Shown one piece after another: positions 11,554-23,321 of a stretch of 64,000 nucleotides of DNA; position 1 is the stretch's first letter; every line of letters begins with the position of its first letter. The stretch lies in the NCBI RefSeq assembly GCF_000002985.6, contig NC_003280.10, positions 868,001 to 932,000 of the forward strand. The letters are read 5' to 3'. The position numbers and the translations under genes are program-made. Below the pieces are notes generated by a model. It was not told where the DNA came from. It saw only the letters and a program-made list of their open reading frames with translations, and did no database searches. The stretch is from Caenorhabditis elegans. Taxonomy: Eukaryota > Nematoda > Chromadorea > Rhabditida > Rhabditidae.

Positions 11554-12985
11554 TTGCTTGACTCGATGCGAGATGTCTTTTCTTCTTTTCTATTGTCGTT
11601 CCCCTTCTTTTCTATTGTCGTTCCCCTTTGGAACAGTATAGTTCACAATGTATCAACATTCCTTTCCCCCTCCCAGGTTATGAACCTCATAAACCAACAA
11701 ATCTCATTTTTTTAAATTTCTCGTTGATTTATCCTCTTCTGTCAAATAGTATTTACTTTTCATACTTAAGATGGACTCTGACGGGTCTTTCTTATTTTAT
11801 GTGTTATTCGATTTTCCCCGTTGATCTTCTATGTATTACATTTTGTTACTATTTATCAAATTTCGAATAAACAAACAAAACAATTTTATAGGTATATATG
11901 GTATATATAGGTATAGGTATATATAGGTATATATTGTGGGCAGAAAATTGCCTGCCTACCTTGTGCCTACCTATCACCAATTTTCCTAGAAAATGTCGGA
12001 CTATAAAAAACAAGAGCGAGTCGCTGACAGCACCAGGCAGGCACGTAGGCAGGCAAGCCAACTTGATGGAAAACCGCAACTCACCATTTTCACCATTTCG
12101 CAGACCGATTGTAATTTAGAAATAAAAATCAAAGCTTTTTTTAGTTCTTCTCAAGCTGGCAGATTTTCTACTACAATTTATAAAAATCTCCAGAAAATCA
12201 ACAGAAAATCTCGGCTTCAAACTGGGTTTTATTCTTGAAATACTGACAAAAAAATCTGATGGCTTGCAAATTGTGAACGTCAAGTTTTATTGGACTGATG
12301 TTTTGGGTCTGTCTCGCATTAAAACATGTAATTCCGCATTGCAATCATGTCGGAAGATGTCACTGCTTTTTTATGACCTGAACATTATAGATTTATAGTA
12401 CAGACAAGTCTTTTAACATTCTATGGTTTTTGGACACAGAACAGAAGCCGGAAAAAAAGACTTTGAATGGTTTTTTTAAACAATTGAGCCTTGTTAAGAT
12501 ATAACTTGCCAACCCTGTTGCGGACATGGTGCATCGACAAATTTTTTATCAAGCTATTTGCATCCGAGATACAAGCTGTTCAAAGCTCTGGAGCATGGTG
12601 CATCGACTTGAAACTGCTATGCCAATTTTGACAGCTCATTTCGAAGGTTCTGTTTTTGAGTTATACAAACATTTTCACTTCCAGCCATAAACTTCGCATT
12701 TCCTCAATTTCATATATTGAATAGAGAGCCAACAAAGTGGCGTCCCGTTGTACTCCTCCGGAACTGATATGATTCTTATCAAATTTATAGGCCATCTACA
12801 CTATTGCAACGTCTAGAAAATCAAAAAATCAAAACGCAGTTGGAGAACAAAACGCAACATGTGGGTACCCCTTGATAATTCTTGTTAACATGTCAATAAC
12901 CTGGAATTAAGTAATGCTCGTGTCGTTTCCCCATAATATGTCGGCTGCTCCAAATGACCAACACGTTACAAGTCTGTGCTATAAG
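11554..12985. other. Intergenic; duplicated upstream block of the LicD array
   Basis: An ATAGGTATAT-type simple repeat covers 11889-11936. Positions 12245-12420 resemble 19160-19330. Positions 12590-12830 (starting catggtgcatcgacttgaaa) resemble 15885-16080, 16270-16490 and 19825-20080, showing that the LicD unit was duplicated together with its upstream DNA. No coding exon is supported. Confidence 0.6.
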
Positions 12986-13704
12986 ATGTCGGCCGCTAAC
13001 TCAAACAGTTTTCTCAGGATTTGCAAACGCAAAAAGACTTTATTTTTCCTCTTTCTTGTTTTAATATTATTTCTACTACATATTTGCTTCCAAAAGTCGA
13101 GAAAACAAAAGTTTACATATTCGCAAAATGTGACACTACTGCCAAACAATACTCGGGTTCCAATTTACGTGAGCAACATTTTTCCTACACATACAGATGT
13201 TTTAAATTTTATTTCAGCATCCTACCTGCATTTCCATCCTGAGCCAGATGAAGCTCCCGGTGCCATTTTTAATTATTGATATTGATTTTTTAAAAATGTT
13301 GGATAATAATGTTTGCAAATGGAGTTCAGAGAGGGTTATAAAAGTTGAAATTTTCTTAAATTTCGATTTAAAAAATTATTATTTCAGGTCGCTGTAAATT
13401 TAAATCACTCTCCCATAACATACTTAAATTCAAAATTGGACATAATTTTCTACGAAAACGACCCTCTCAGGGATTACTTGGATCTAAAATCAGAAGTTCG
13501 GAGGCTGATTCCTAAGTAATTTATTTTTGAAATCCTAAATAATTTTGGAAATTTTTTTTCAGAAAATTTCAGACTCACTGGGTTGACAATATAGAAATTC
13601 CGACGAATATCAAGCAGTTCTCTGAATTTTGGAAGCGCTCAAAGTTTATTGATTGTTTGAAATTAAAAGTTCCACGAGAAGAATCTTATGTAAGTGAAAC
13701 GGAA

Positions 13705-13900
13705 TTACGTACCTACCTCATGCCTGCCAGCGTACGTCCATAATTTATGTTGATCTGTTTGCCTCAAGCCTACCTACGTGCCTACCTCATGCATGTTTAC
13801 CTGCGTGCCAACCTTGTGTTGTCTGCCTATCACATGCCTACCTACGTACCTACCTGAGTCTTTACCTCATGCCTATCTACTTACATATCTCACGAAAAAG
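13705..13900 (+). repeat. Tetranucleotide-rich 'cctacctcatgcctg' minisatellite
   Basis: Degenerate units such as gcctacctcatgcctgcc and cctacctacgtgcc fill the intron before the LicD core exon. The intact copy carries a longer version at 21215-21745. Confidence 0.75.
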
Positions 13901-14577
13901 TTATAGATCTTCAGGTCTTCATGCCAGCGGAAGCAGCTGTAAATGAGCTCGCGCAGCTCCGCGACGAGCTCATCGAGTTCGAAATGTACCCATTTCTCAG
14001 CGGCGGGACATTTCTCGGCTGGTACCGTGAGTGCTCAATCATTCCGCACACTACCGACATGGATTTAATGGTTTTTGTGGAGGATTATAATCCAAGCTAC
14101 GTGGAATTGTTGCAGCGTCCCAGGAACCCGTCTAGTTTCAGATTGTCAAGACATTTCGGGATGGTAGTTTTGAGAGAAATTTGGAAATGGGAAGAAAATC
14201 GATAAATTTCAGATCGAGGACTCGTTAGAGTTTACTGCACGTCCGAAGGACTTGCTGGAGTACCCAATTGATATTACTTGATATTTATTACTTGATATTA
14301 ATTGATATTAATTGATATAATTGATAGTACACTGACTCATCATTGGGTTGGAGGACTCAGCCGTGAGTTACTGTAGGGGTACTGTAGGGGTACTGTAGGG
14401 GTACTGTAGGGGTACTCTAGGAGTAATTTGGAAATGAACAGAAAGGATGGTATTGTAGGGGTACTGTAGGCCTATCTTGGGAGCAGAGAAGGAGTATTGT
14501 AAGGGTTCATACTATAAAGGTTTTGTAGGGGTACTGTTGGGCCACTGCAGAGGTACTAAAGAAGTACTGTAAAATAC

Positions 14578-15480
14578 TATTAGGTCTCCAAATAAGTTCC
14601 GGGTCAAAAATCATAACTTTGTTCGCTGCTTATCGATTTTTATGAAACTGTATGAATTTACGTTATCAATCATGATCTTTCATTTGACAATAGTCACAAA
14701 ATTTTTTGACCGTCCGAAGTGCCCTAACTCGGAGCCAATTTTTTCAGACATGTTTCAGATCTCGGTTCTTTTCAGGTTTCAATTGAGGTTTGTGTGCGGA
14801 TTTTGCTAAGTTACAATGTAAGAAAACAAAAAAAGTTTGGAAAAAAATCCGTCCAAAAAAATTGTTTTCGTCGGTCGTCAAAAAATCTTCAAAAAAAATT
14901 TTGCCGAAAATTCTTGATTTTTAACACAAAAATGATGTAACCATGTGCAAACTATTTTTACACGTACAAAACATTTAAGTTTAACATTTGGATCTTGAGA
15001 AATACTCCAAAAACTCAAAAATATTTCAAAAAAGCTATGTTTTCTGTTATTATTTCAGTGTGACGCACTAAATTGAAATGTTTTGTATGTGTAAAAATAG
15101 TTTGCACATGGTTACATCATTTTTGTATAAAAAATCAAGAATTTTCGGCAAAATTTTTTTTGAAGATTTTTTGACGACCGACGAAAAAATTTTTTTTGGA
15201 CGGATTTTTTTCCAAACTTTTTTTGTTTTCTTACATTGTGTACTAAACTTAGCAAAATCCGCACACAAACCTCAATTGAAACCTGAAAAGAAGCGAGATC
15301 TGAAAAATGTCTGAAAAAATTGGCTCCGAGTTAGGGCACTTCGGACGACCAAAAAATTTTGTGACTATTGTCAAATGAAAGATCATGGTTGATAACGTAA
15401 ATTCCCACAGTTCCATAAAAATCGATACGCAGCGAACAAAGTTATGATTTTTGATCCGGAACTTATTTGGAGACCTAATA
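14578..15480. mobile_element. Mariner-type fold-back element (about 900 bp palindrome)
   Basis: The ends are TTAGGTCTCCAAATAAGTTC at 14580 and its exact reverse complement finishing at 15478, flanked by TA on both sides (14578-14579, 15479-15480). The arms are complementary over nearly their whole length: the sequence from 14580 to about 14965 pairs with about 15070 to 15478. TTAGGTnnnCnnATAAGT ends plus TA duplication are typical of mariner-like elements. No transposase frame is present, so it is a non-autonomous fold-back MITE. It lies in a LicD pseudogene intron. Confidence 0.85.
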
Positions 15481-15806
15481 TTTTTATCAAATTCCAGCTG
15501 ACGGCACCAAATACAAGTACACCTACCCTATCTACGATCCCTGGTGTGCTGCAGACTTTAACGGTCATATTTTCTGGGTCTCTTGCATTCCGCTGGAGAA
15601 ACTTGTGGTAGGTTTGGAGACTCAAATGTCCTTGCAAAATGAACGTTTTGATGTTTTTTCAGGCAGAATACGGAGAGTTTTGGAATTTGGACCACCAGTC
15701 ATCTGAATTCGAGTGGAATTTGTCGCACAAGAATGTGAAAAACAATGGAAAATTTACAAAGGAACAGATGAAGACGGTTTATAAAATGTTTGAGAAAAAT
15801 TTTTAA

Positions 15807-16630
15807 ATTTCCTGTTTAATTTGAAACGTTTAAATTTCAAGAAAAACTCATTCTAAAACAGGAATTCAAAACATTTGCAACATGGTGCATCGACCTGAAA
15901 CTGCTCTCCCCAATTTTCAAAGCACACTTTGATTGTTCTGTTTTTGAGTTACATGTACAGTTTTATATTTTGTAAAGATAAATTAACGACGGAATTGATG
16001 CAATTTTTATCAAAATTTATATGCAGAGGGAAACACCAACTACACTATCTAAAAGTTTAGAAAATCAGAAGATCACAGCTGGGAAACACGAAACGCAACA
16101 TTTGAGTACCCCTTGATAATTCTTGTTAACATTTTATTAACCTGAAATTGAGCATTTAGCGAAATGTTCTTGTAATTTTCCCATAAAATGTCGGCGGCTC
16201 CAGTTGACCAACACTGTACGAGTCTGTCCCATAAGACGTCGGCCGCTAATTCAAATAGTTTTCTCAGAACTTTCTCTCCCCAATTTTCAAAACCCATTTG
16301 AATGTTCTGGTTTTGAGTTACACAAACATATTCACTTTCTTCAGAAAGTCATAAACTTGGTATTTCCTCAGTGTTTTGAGAAAAATAAGTCAACAAACGG
16401 GCGGTCTCGTAGTACACCTCCGGAACTGATATGATTCTTATCAAATTTATAGGCAGACGGGGGAAACGTCAACTACACTATTCTAACAGTTTAAATATCT
16501 TTTTCGTATTTTCTAACTAATCAAAAGTTCAAAAGACCCCATACGGTGGTACGTAAGCTTCTGGTCAACTGGCATAATGTTAATGTAAGTTTCCCATAAA
16601 ATTAACCTGCGCGGCCGACAATTTACGAGC
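15807..16630. other. Intergenic; two tandem copies of the LicD upstream block
   Basis: Positions 15885-16080 and 16270-16490 both contain the block starting near gtgcatcgacctgaaactgc or its continuation (ccggaactgatatgattctt). The motif tgtcggcggctcc / gtcggccgct occurs at 16188-16242. No exon is supported here. Confidence 0.55.
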
Positions 16631-16639
16631 CTAACCCAT

Positions 16640-18149
16640 ACATTGTCCGCTGCTAATTTCTAACAGTTTTTTTTAGTATTTTTCGGCGCAGAAGGTCCAT
16701 ATTCCTCTTTCTTCTCATTCTAGTTCTAATTTTATAAATTTGCTCCCGCATACATTTTTGCATACATTTTTATCTCATGACGCGGACATGCCACAAATGT
16801 CTAGTTAGGCTTGTTCAAAAGATACAAAATTTATCTACACATCTACAAGTTAAACTTGCAACTTAGTTAACCAAATTCAAAAGTTATGAGCCGGGGAACT
16901 ATAATAACCAACGTTTCACACTAAAAAAGCCCAAAAAAATTCGAAAATCATTTTTATCTCATGACGCGGACAAGCTACAAATGTCTAGTTAGGCTTGTTC
17001 AAAAGATACAAAATTTATCTACACATCTACAAGTTAAACTTGCAACTTAGTTAACCAAATTCAAAAGTTATGAGCCGGGGAACTATAATAACCAACGTTT
17101 CACACTAAAAAAGCCCAAAAAAATTCGAAAATCATTTTTATCTCATGACGCGGACAAGCTACAAATGTCTAGTTAGGCTTGTTCAAAAGATACAAAATTT
17201 ATCTACACATCTACAAGTTAAACTTGCAACTTAGTTAACCAAATTCAAAAGTTATGAGCCGGGGAACTATAATAACCAACGTTTCACACTAAAAAAGCCC
17301 AAAAAAATTCGAAAATCATTTTTATCTCATGACGCGGACAAGCTACAAATGTCTAGTTAGGCTTGTTCAAAAGATACAAAATTTCTCTACACATCTACAA
17401 GTTAAACTTACGACTTAGTTACCAACGTTTCACACTAAAAATCATTCCGCAATCATTCCGGTAATTTTGAGAGAAGTTTGGAAATGAAAAAAAAAATCAA
17501 TAAATTTCAGATAGAGGACTCGTTAGAGTTTACTGCACGTCCGAAGGACTTGCCGGAGTACCCAATTGATGTTTTTATGATGTATAAGGGAGTAGAAAAC
17601 GGTACACTGACCCATCATTGGGTTGGAGGGCTCAGCCGTGAGTTACTGTAGAGCACTATCGGGGTACTGTAGGCCTACGTTGGGATTAGTGAATGACTAT
17701 TGTAGAGGTACTATAGAGGTTCAGTAGGAGTACTATAGAAATACTTTAATTTCACTGTGAGGGCTATTGCAGAAATTTACTGTAGGGGTACTGAATGGTA
17801 CTTTATCGGTACCGCAAAATACTTTTTAAATTGAATTCCAGCGGATGGCACCAAATACAAGTACACCTACCCTATCTACGGCCCCTGGTGTGCTGCAGAC
17901 CTTAACGGTCATATTTTCTGGGTCTCCTGCACTCCGCTGGAAAAACTTGTGGTAGGTTTGGAGACTACATGGATAAGCTTTTTCTTTTCTTAAAAGTCCT
18001 TTCAGGCAGAATACGGAGAGTTTTGGTATTTGGACCGCCATTCGTCTAAATTCGAGTGGAATTCCTCGCACAATAATGTGAAAGAGAATGGGAAATTTAA
18101 AAAGGAACAGATGAAGACGGTTTATAAAATGTTTGAGAATAATTTATAG
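16640..18149 (+). pseudogene. LicD/fukutin-like transferase, copy 2 (core deleted)
   Basis: The anchor-encoding start is recognisable at 16670-16760 (ttttcggcgcagaagg, then a Leu/Phe-rich stretch) but is followed by a 184-bp satellite instead of the middle exons. After 17432 a scrap of the core exon (attccgcaatcattccg) leads into the later exons: 17511-17637, about 17840-17950 and 18006-18149 (stop TAG 18147-18149). The GGTFLGW/DMD core is missing, so no active enzyme can be made. The late exons remain clean and match copies 1 and 3, so the loss looks recent. Confidence 0.8.
16767..17432. repeat. 184-bp tandem repeat, about 3.6 copies
   Basis: The word tatctcatgacgcggaca recurs at 16771, 16955, 17139 and 17323, exactly 184 bp apart, and the units are nearly identical. 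The array replaces the middle exons of LicD copy 2. Confidence 0.95.
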
Positions 18150-18555
18150 CTTTTCTTTGTAATTTGAACAATTCTGATCTCTGCATTTTTTTGTTTTTGA
18201 GTTACAAAAACAGGTTCACTTCTTTCAGACAGAAAAAAATTCGTCATAAACAATTTCATATTTTGTAGAGAAAAATGAACAAATTATAAAATTCGTATCA
18301 AAATTTATATGCAGAGGGAGGGAACAATCAACTACACGATTGAAAAGTTAAAACACAGTTGGAGAACATAAAACACGACATGAACCTCATTTTCATCTCT
18401 CCAGTTTTGATCACATCAAGGATCGTGGAACTAGCTGGAATATATCAGGAAATAATTTTTGAAAAGTTCAAAAAGTTCATTCACGATCACCTTTGCAGAT
18501 AACTTTAACACTATATAATATCGTATACTCCACGACAAAGACAAGATCCTAAAAA
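18150..18555 (+). promoter_or_regulatory. Intergenic with GATA/TATA promoter cassette A
   Basis: Positions 18465-18557 contain aaaagttcattcacgatcac, then cctttgcagataac, then a TATA-like ctatataata and cgtatactccac just before an ATG. The same order of elements occurs at 22938-23010 and 24140-24232. The cagataac word matches a GATA-factor site, as used by intestinal ELT factors. The rest (18150-18460) is AT-rich with no exon. Confidence 0.55.
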
Positions 18556-19030
18556 ATGGCCAAAAAACTTCTGATGATCGGAGTCTTCTCCGTTTTCTAT
18601 TTTCTATTCGCAAGGATCTGCTCAAAGTCCCCCTCCAGTCATCATTGTCGGACGACCCCCAGGACATATTCCTCCTACGGAAGTCATTCCAAGAAGTGGA
18701 GGTGTAGTTGGAATGTCGAACCTAGGCGAAGGATCTACAGCTCCTCCATATCTCAAGTTCCCACCAGTTGTTGGACCACCAATCTCCCCACCTCCAAGGC
18801 ATTTTCCTCCCCCGGTAATCATTGGAGGAGGCGAAGTTGTGATTGGAAAGCCATACCCAGGCGACGCATCTACACCACCTCCATATCCCAAATTCCCACC
18901 AGTTGTTGGAAGAAATATTCCTCTCCCGGTAAACTTTCCAAGAGGCGAAGTTGTGATTGGAAAGGGAAGCCTAGGGGAAGCATCTACACCTCCTCCATAT
19001 TCCGAATTCCCACCATGTCTAGAAATATAA
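18556..19030 (+). pseudogene. Small secreted Pro/Gly-rich protein, frame broken after signal peptide
   Basis: The ATG at 18556 opens MAKKLLMIGVFSVFYFLF, a convincing signal peptide. In that frame the rest is Ser/Arg-rich and unlike a real protein. The neighbouring frame from about 18617 is open to TAA 19028-19030 and encodes QSPPPVIIVGRPPGH..., with three imperfect repeats of the type YPKFPPVVG / GGEVVIG. No plausible intron links them: the frame change falls at ttcgcaaggatctgctcaa, where two extra bases would restore it. AATAAA follows at 19047. It is either a recent pseudogene or a sequence error. Its promoter cassette matches that of the gene at 24233. Confidence 0.6.
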
Positions 19031-20470
19031 ACTTGGGATGATTTGAAATAAAGTGATTTGAAAAGTCCCGATTTTTGTTGTTAATTTTATCTCACACCGA
19101 ACCATTTCCTAGTTGTCTCAGAAAGTGCGGCCAGAACTTCAGCTGGCAATACTTATTATTGAAATTTATGAAAAATTCTGATGGCTTGCGAATTGTGATT
19201 GGTAAGGTTTTTTGAACTAATTTTTTAGGACCTGTCTCGCAGAAAACATGAAATTCCACATTGCCATCAATTCGGAAGATGCCACTGTGTTTGGATGGCC
19301 TGAAAATTATAGATTTTCAGTACAGAGTCAAAGGAATAAGTGAAATAAGATAACAATTTTTTAATCTTAATGAGCTTTTGATCTCAATAATTTCTCAATC
19401 TATGTTTCGTCTGTCAATCTATTTTTGTCTGTCAATCTATTTTCTGGTATGCCAATCTATTTTTCGTGTAACAATCTATTTTTCGGTATGCCAATCTATT
19501 TTTTGGTATGACAATCTATTTTTTGGTATGACAATCTATTTTTTGGTATGTCAATCTATTTTTTGGTATGTCAATCTATTTTTTGGTATTATTTGGTATT
19601 ATTGTTCATTAATTTCTCCATTCAAATTAAACGTGATTTACATTTTCTCTTTTTAGGCTTAAGTTAGAAATTGCTATTTCCTAAGCCTAAAAATGCAAAA
19701 GTGTGGTTCACGTTTTTATTTCACATAACTTAAAAAATTACTATTAAAATGAGGGCATGTAATACACAAGTGACCTTTTTTAATCAAACCAACTGCAACC
19801 GAGGTACTGCCACAACTCTGGAACATGACATGGTGCATCGATTTAAAACTACTTTTCCAATTTTGACAGCTCTTTTTGAAGGTTCTGTTTTTGAGTTATA
19901 CAAACATTTTCACTTCCTTCAGACAGCCATAAACTTGGTATTTCCTCAATTTTATATATTGGAGCAAGTCAACAAACTGGCGTCCTCCGGAACTGATATG
20001 ACTCTCATCAAATTTACAGCCCAACTACACTATTGCAATGTCTAGGAAATCAAAACTCAAAAAATAAAAACACAAAAATTCAAACATTTTGCAACATGGT
20101 GCATCAACCTGAAACCGCTATCCTAAATTTCAAAACCCTATTTTGAATGTTCTGTTTTTTAGTTACACAAACATTTTCACTTTCTTCTGAAAGTCATAAA
20201 CTCGATATTTGCTCAAGCCTGTTGACTAGTCAAGGCGACCTTGGTGCACTCCTCCACAACTGATAAGATACTCTACATATGTATAAGATTTTTATCAAAT
20301 GTCTAGGCGGTGGAGAGAAAGAGCCCACAAACTAACGTTTTTGTCGATTTGTCTCGTAGCAAATTTCCAGACTTTTAAGAAACCTCCTTTGCCTCTTTTA
20401 TTTAGAAATTAATATTAATATTTTATTAAAATGGCAGTGTCTTCTTGAGTAATGTTAATGTAAGTCTCCC
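19031..20470. other. Intergenic with simple and duplicated repeats
   Basis: Positions 19160-19330 duplicate 12245-12420. Positions 19395-19592 are a roughly 19-bp tandem repeat (tcaatctattttttggtatg). Positions 19622-19790 match 27935-28085. Positions 19825-20330 hold two copies of the LicD upstream block with gacatggtgcatcgat and aacatggtgcatcaac. No gene is seen. Confidence 0.6.
19395..19592 (+). repeat. 19-bp tandem repeat, about 10 copies
   Basis: The unit is tcaatctattttttggtatg with small variants (ttttcgtgtaa). It is open in one frame, which makes a spurious Cys/Ile/Phe-rich frame. Confidence 0.9.
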
Positions 20471-22684
20471 ATGCAGTGTCGGCTGCTAATTTCTAAAATT
20501 TTTAGGATTTTCCGACGTAGAAGGTATACCATATTCCTTTTTCTTCTCATTCTAGTTCTAATTTTATACATTTGCTCCCGCAAACCCAGAAAGCCTAAAT
20601 ACGGGAGGTTTGCCGGTTTGCAAAATGAGACACTACTGCCAAACTCTGCTCGGGTCCCAATTTACGTAAGTAAAAATTATCTGAAATTGCGGAGTTTCAA
20701 TTTCAATTTTCACATTTTTTTTCCAGCACACAAACTGCATTTCCATCCTGAACCAGATGAAGCTCCCCGTGCCATTTTTGATTATTGATATCGATTTTTT
20801 GAAAATGTTGGATAAAAATTATTGCAAATGGAGTTCGGATGAGGTTTTAAAAGTTTGAAATGATTTTTTTGAGTTATTTCTATTGAAAAAATTTTCAGGT
20901 TGCTGTAAATTCAAAATACTCTCCTATAAACTATTCAAATTCAAAATTGGACATAATTTTCTACGAAAACGACTCTGCAAAGGACTACTTGGATTTAAAA
21001 TCAGAAGTTCGAAGATTAATACCAAAGTAATCTATTTTTGAAATACTAAACAATTTTCGTAATATTTTTTTTCCAGAAAATTCCAGACTCACTGGGTTGA
21101 GAATATAGAAATTCCCACAAATATCAAACAGTTCACCGAGTTTTGGAAGCGCTCAAAGTTTATTGATTGTTTGAAACTAGAAGTTCCGAGAGATAAATCT
21201 TATGTGAGTGAAATGGAACTATGTATCTACCTCATGCCTGCCTGCGTGCCTACCCCATATCTTACACTTATACCTATACCTTATACCTCCTACTTGCCTA
21301 TGTGCTAGCTTTTGGTCTGTTTTTTTCAGGTCTACCTACGTGCCTAGTTTCTGCCTGTCTGCTTATCACATGACTACCTACATATGTGCCTACTTCAGGC
21401 CTACCTCATACCTGTGCCTGCCTACTTGCCTATATGCCTGCCCGCACACATCCATAATTCATGATGGTCTGTCTACCTCAAGCTACCTACGTACCTACCT
21501 TGTGGTGCCTACTACAAACATGCCTAGTTGCGTGCCTGCCTTGTGCCTGTCTGACTATCACATGCCTACCTATATGCTTACATCTAGTCTACCTTCTTAC
21601 CTACCTCATTTCTGCCAAGCATTTTCTGTCAGCCTACATGGCTACTTCATGTCTACCCTACACCATGCCGACCTACTTGCCTACCTTTCACCTACCTAAT
21701 TGCCTACCTTCGTTCCTATTTCAAGCCTATCTACTTGCCTATCTCCAAAAAAATTCTGATCTTCAGGTCTTCATGCCAGCTGAACCAGCTGTCGAGGAGC
21801 TCGCCCAGCTCCGCGATGAGCTCATCGAGTTTGACATGTACCCATTCCTTAACGGCGGAACATTTCTCGGCTGGTACCGTGAGTGCTCTATCATTCCGCA
21901 CACTACCGACATGGATTTATCGGTCTTTGCGAAGGATTATAACCCAATCTACGTGGAATTACTTCACAGCTACTGGAATCCGTCTAGTTTCGAAGTTTGG
22001 CGAATGCTGGGCATGGTATGGCTTTCGAAAAAAGTTGAAAACGAAAAAATCAAAGAATTTAGGTTGAGGATTCTTTCGAGATCACTATACAAACGAAAAA
22101 GTGGTTCGAGTACCCAATTGACTTGTTTCTAATGTATGAAGGAATCGAAAATGGGAAACTTACCCATCATTGGGTGGGCGGAATTGCCAGTGAGTTACTG
22201 TAGGGGGTACTGTACAAGATACTGTAGGGGGTAGGGTACGATAGAGGTACTGTGGGGTAACTATAAGGTTACTGTACAAGATCTTGTGAGGGTACTGTAG
22301 ACGTACTGTAAATTTCAATTTTGTCAAATTCCAGCCGACGGCACCAAATACAAGTTCACCTACCCTATCTACGATCCTTGGTGTGCAGCGGATCTTCACG
22401 GTCATATTTTCTGGGTCTCCTGTAATCCACTGGAGAAAATTTTGGTAACTTTTTTCAGGGAAGTTTTTGATTAATCTTCGAATTTCCAGGCAGAGTATGG
22501 AGAAGACTGGAAAAAGGATCACCTCTCATCCGAGTACAGATGGAATTATTCGCAGAAAAATGTGCAAACAAACGGGAAATATACAGCGGAGCAGATGAAG
22601 ATGCTTTATAGAAAGGCTACAATCGGGTTCCGTGCTGTACACAGAGCTTTAAACTCATTTATTTCTAGGATTCCTATTTTATAA
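20471..22684 (+). CDS. LicD/fukutin-like type II membrane transferase, copy 3 (intact)
   Basis: Eight exons join in frame: 20471-20665, 20727-20843, 20899-21026, 21077-21203, 21767-22015, 22063-22189, 22335-22444 and 22490-22684; about 415 residues. A short basic N terminus (FRRRR) precedes a membrane anchor (IFLFLLILVLILYIC, about 22-37), so the protein should be type II, with its catalytic part in the Golgi/ER lumen. The stem domain contains VPFLIIDIDFL. The catalytic LicD-type core is GGTFLGWYRECSIIPHTTDM (from about residue 219) with the metal-binding-like DMD (~239). Family: fukutin/FKRP and bacterial LicD phosphotransferases; donor and acceptor here are unknown. The second intron has a slightly unusual GTTTTA donor. 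The start lies inside a copy of the dispersed tgtcggctgct motif, so an earlier start or trans-splice site cannot be excluded. AATAAA at 22689. Confidence 0.8.
21215..21745 (+). repeat. 'ctacctacgtgcctg' minisatellite in LicD intron
   Basis: About 530 bp of degenerate units (cctacctac, gtgcctgcc, tacctcatgcc) fill the intron before the core exon. It is homologous to 13705-13900 in copy 1. Confidence 0.8.
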
Positions 22685-23321
22685 AATGAATAAATTTTTT
22701 GGAAGCAGCGGACATTTTACGGGTCTCAGCAAGCACTTAAAAAATATCAGAGAGCAGCGGACGTCCTACGGGTTTCAGAAAGCAGCGGACAACTTCCTGT
22801 CTTTGGAAAGCAGCTGACATCTTATGGGCTCGGGAAACGATTGCTTACCTGATTTCTAATATCTGGAGTATTGGTCTTGAAAATGTCTAGCCCGGAAAAA
22901 TGCAAAATTTGCACCAAAAAATGAATTCCCAAAAGTTTAAAAAGTTCATTCCCGATCACCTTTGCAGATCATCTTTGCTGATAACTAATGCAGTATATAA
23001 CAGCATATCCTAAGTCCCCGACCACTTTTTAAAAATTCTGGAACTTTCTGAAAACTCATTAATATAGCTGCCAATAATTAATTACTCAAAATTCTAAAAA
23101 AAATTATTTTCTTCAACCACAAACACCCAAATTTTTTTAAAACTTTACAGATTTACTCATTCATGTCTGAAAAATAATAGAAACACAAAAAATCAATACT
23201 CACTGTTTGAAATTGAACTGAAATTCTAGTTTTAATATAAGCACAGCTGCAAATAATTATTTACTCATAATTCTGAAAAAAAAAACTTCTTCAACTACAA
23301 TCACCTAAATTCTTTAAAATG
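22685..23321. promoter_or_regulatory. Dispersed motif cluster and orphan promoter cassette B
   Basis: Positions 22705-22830 contain four gcagcggacat/gcagctgacat units on the strand opposite to those at 10967. Positions 22938-23010 repeat the GATA/TATA cassette (aaaaagttcattcccgatca, gctgataactaatg, agtatataacagcatat), but no signal-peptide gene follows. The remaining DNA to 23321 is AT-rich without exons. Confidence 0.6.

Larger units (their letters stand above)
12986..15806 (+). pseudogene. LicD/fukutin-like transferase, copy 1 (disrupted)
   Basis: Exons parallel those of the intact copy at 20471: about 12986-13168, 13218-13334, 13394-13515, 13562-13690, 13919-14164, 14213 onward, 15498-15608 and 15664-15806. 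The N terminus has a basic stretch and a membrane anchor (LFFLFLVLILFLLHICF), and the LicD core GGTFLGWYREC...TTDMD is present. The exon starting at 14213 is damaged: after PID it runs into an ATT/TGAT simple repeat (14272-14326) and stops at TGA 14279-14281, whereas the other two copies continue through this segment. Conserved sequence resumes at 14327. A 900-bp fold-back element (14578-15480) sits in the following intron. Family members are Golgi/ER type II proteins related to fukutin and LicD phosphotransferases; the substrate is not known. A truncated product remains possible. Confidence 0.75.

Noticed and set aside
15068-15314. Two opposite 66-78 aa frames rich in Phe/Lys
   Set aside because: They are mirror images inside the arm of the fold-back element, with no coding signal.
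18622-18891. Gly/Pro-rich minus-strand frame
   Set aside because: It is the complement of the Pro/Gly repeats of the plus-strand secreted gene, which has the promoter and poly(A) signal.
19378-19656. Open frame rich in Cys/Ile/Phe (QSIFWYDNLFF repeats)
   Set aside because: It is produced by the 19-bp tandem repeat and has no splice or start context.
21208-21699. 163-aa Tyr/Leu/Pro/Cys-rich frame
   Set aside because: It is made by the 'ctacctacgtgcctg' minisatellite within the LicD intron.
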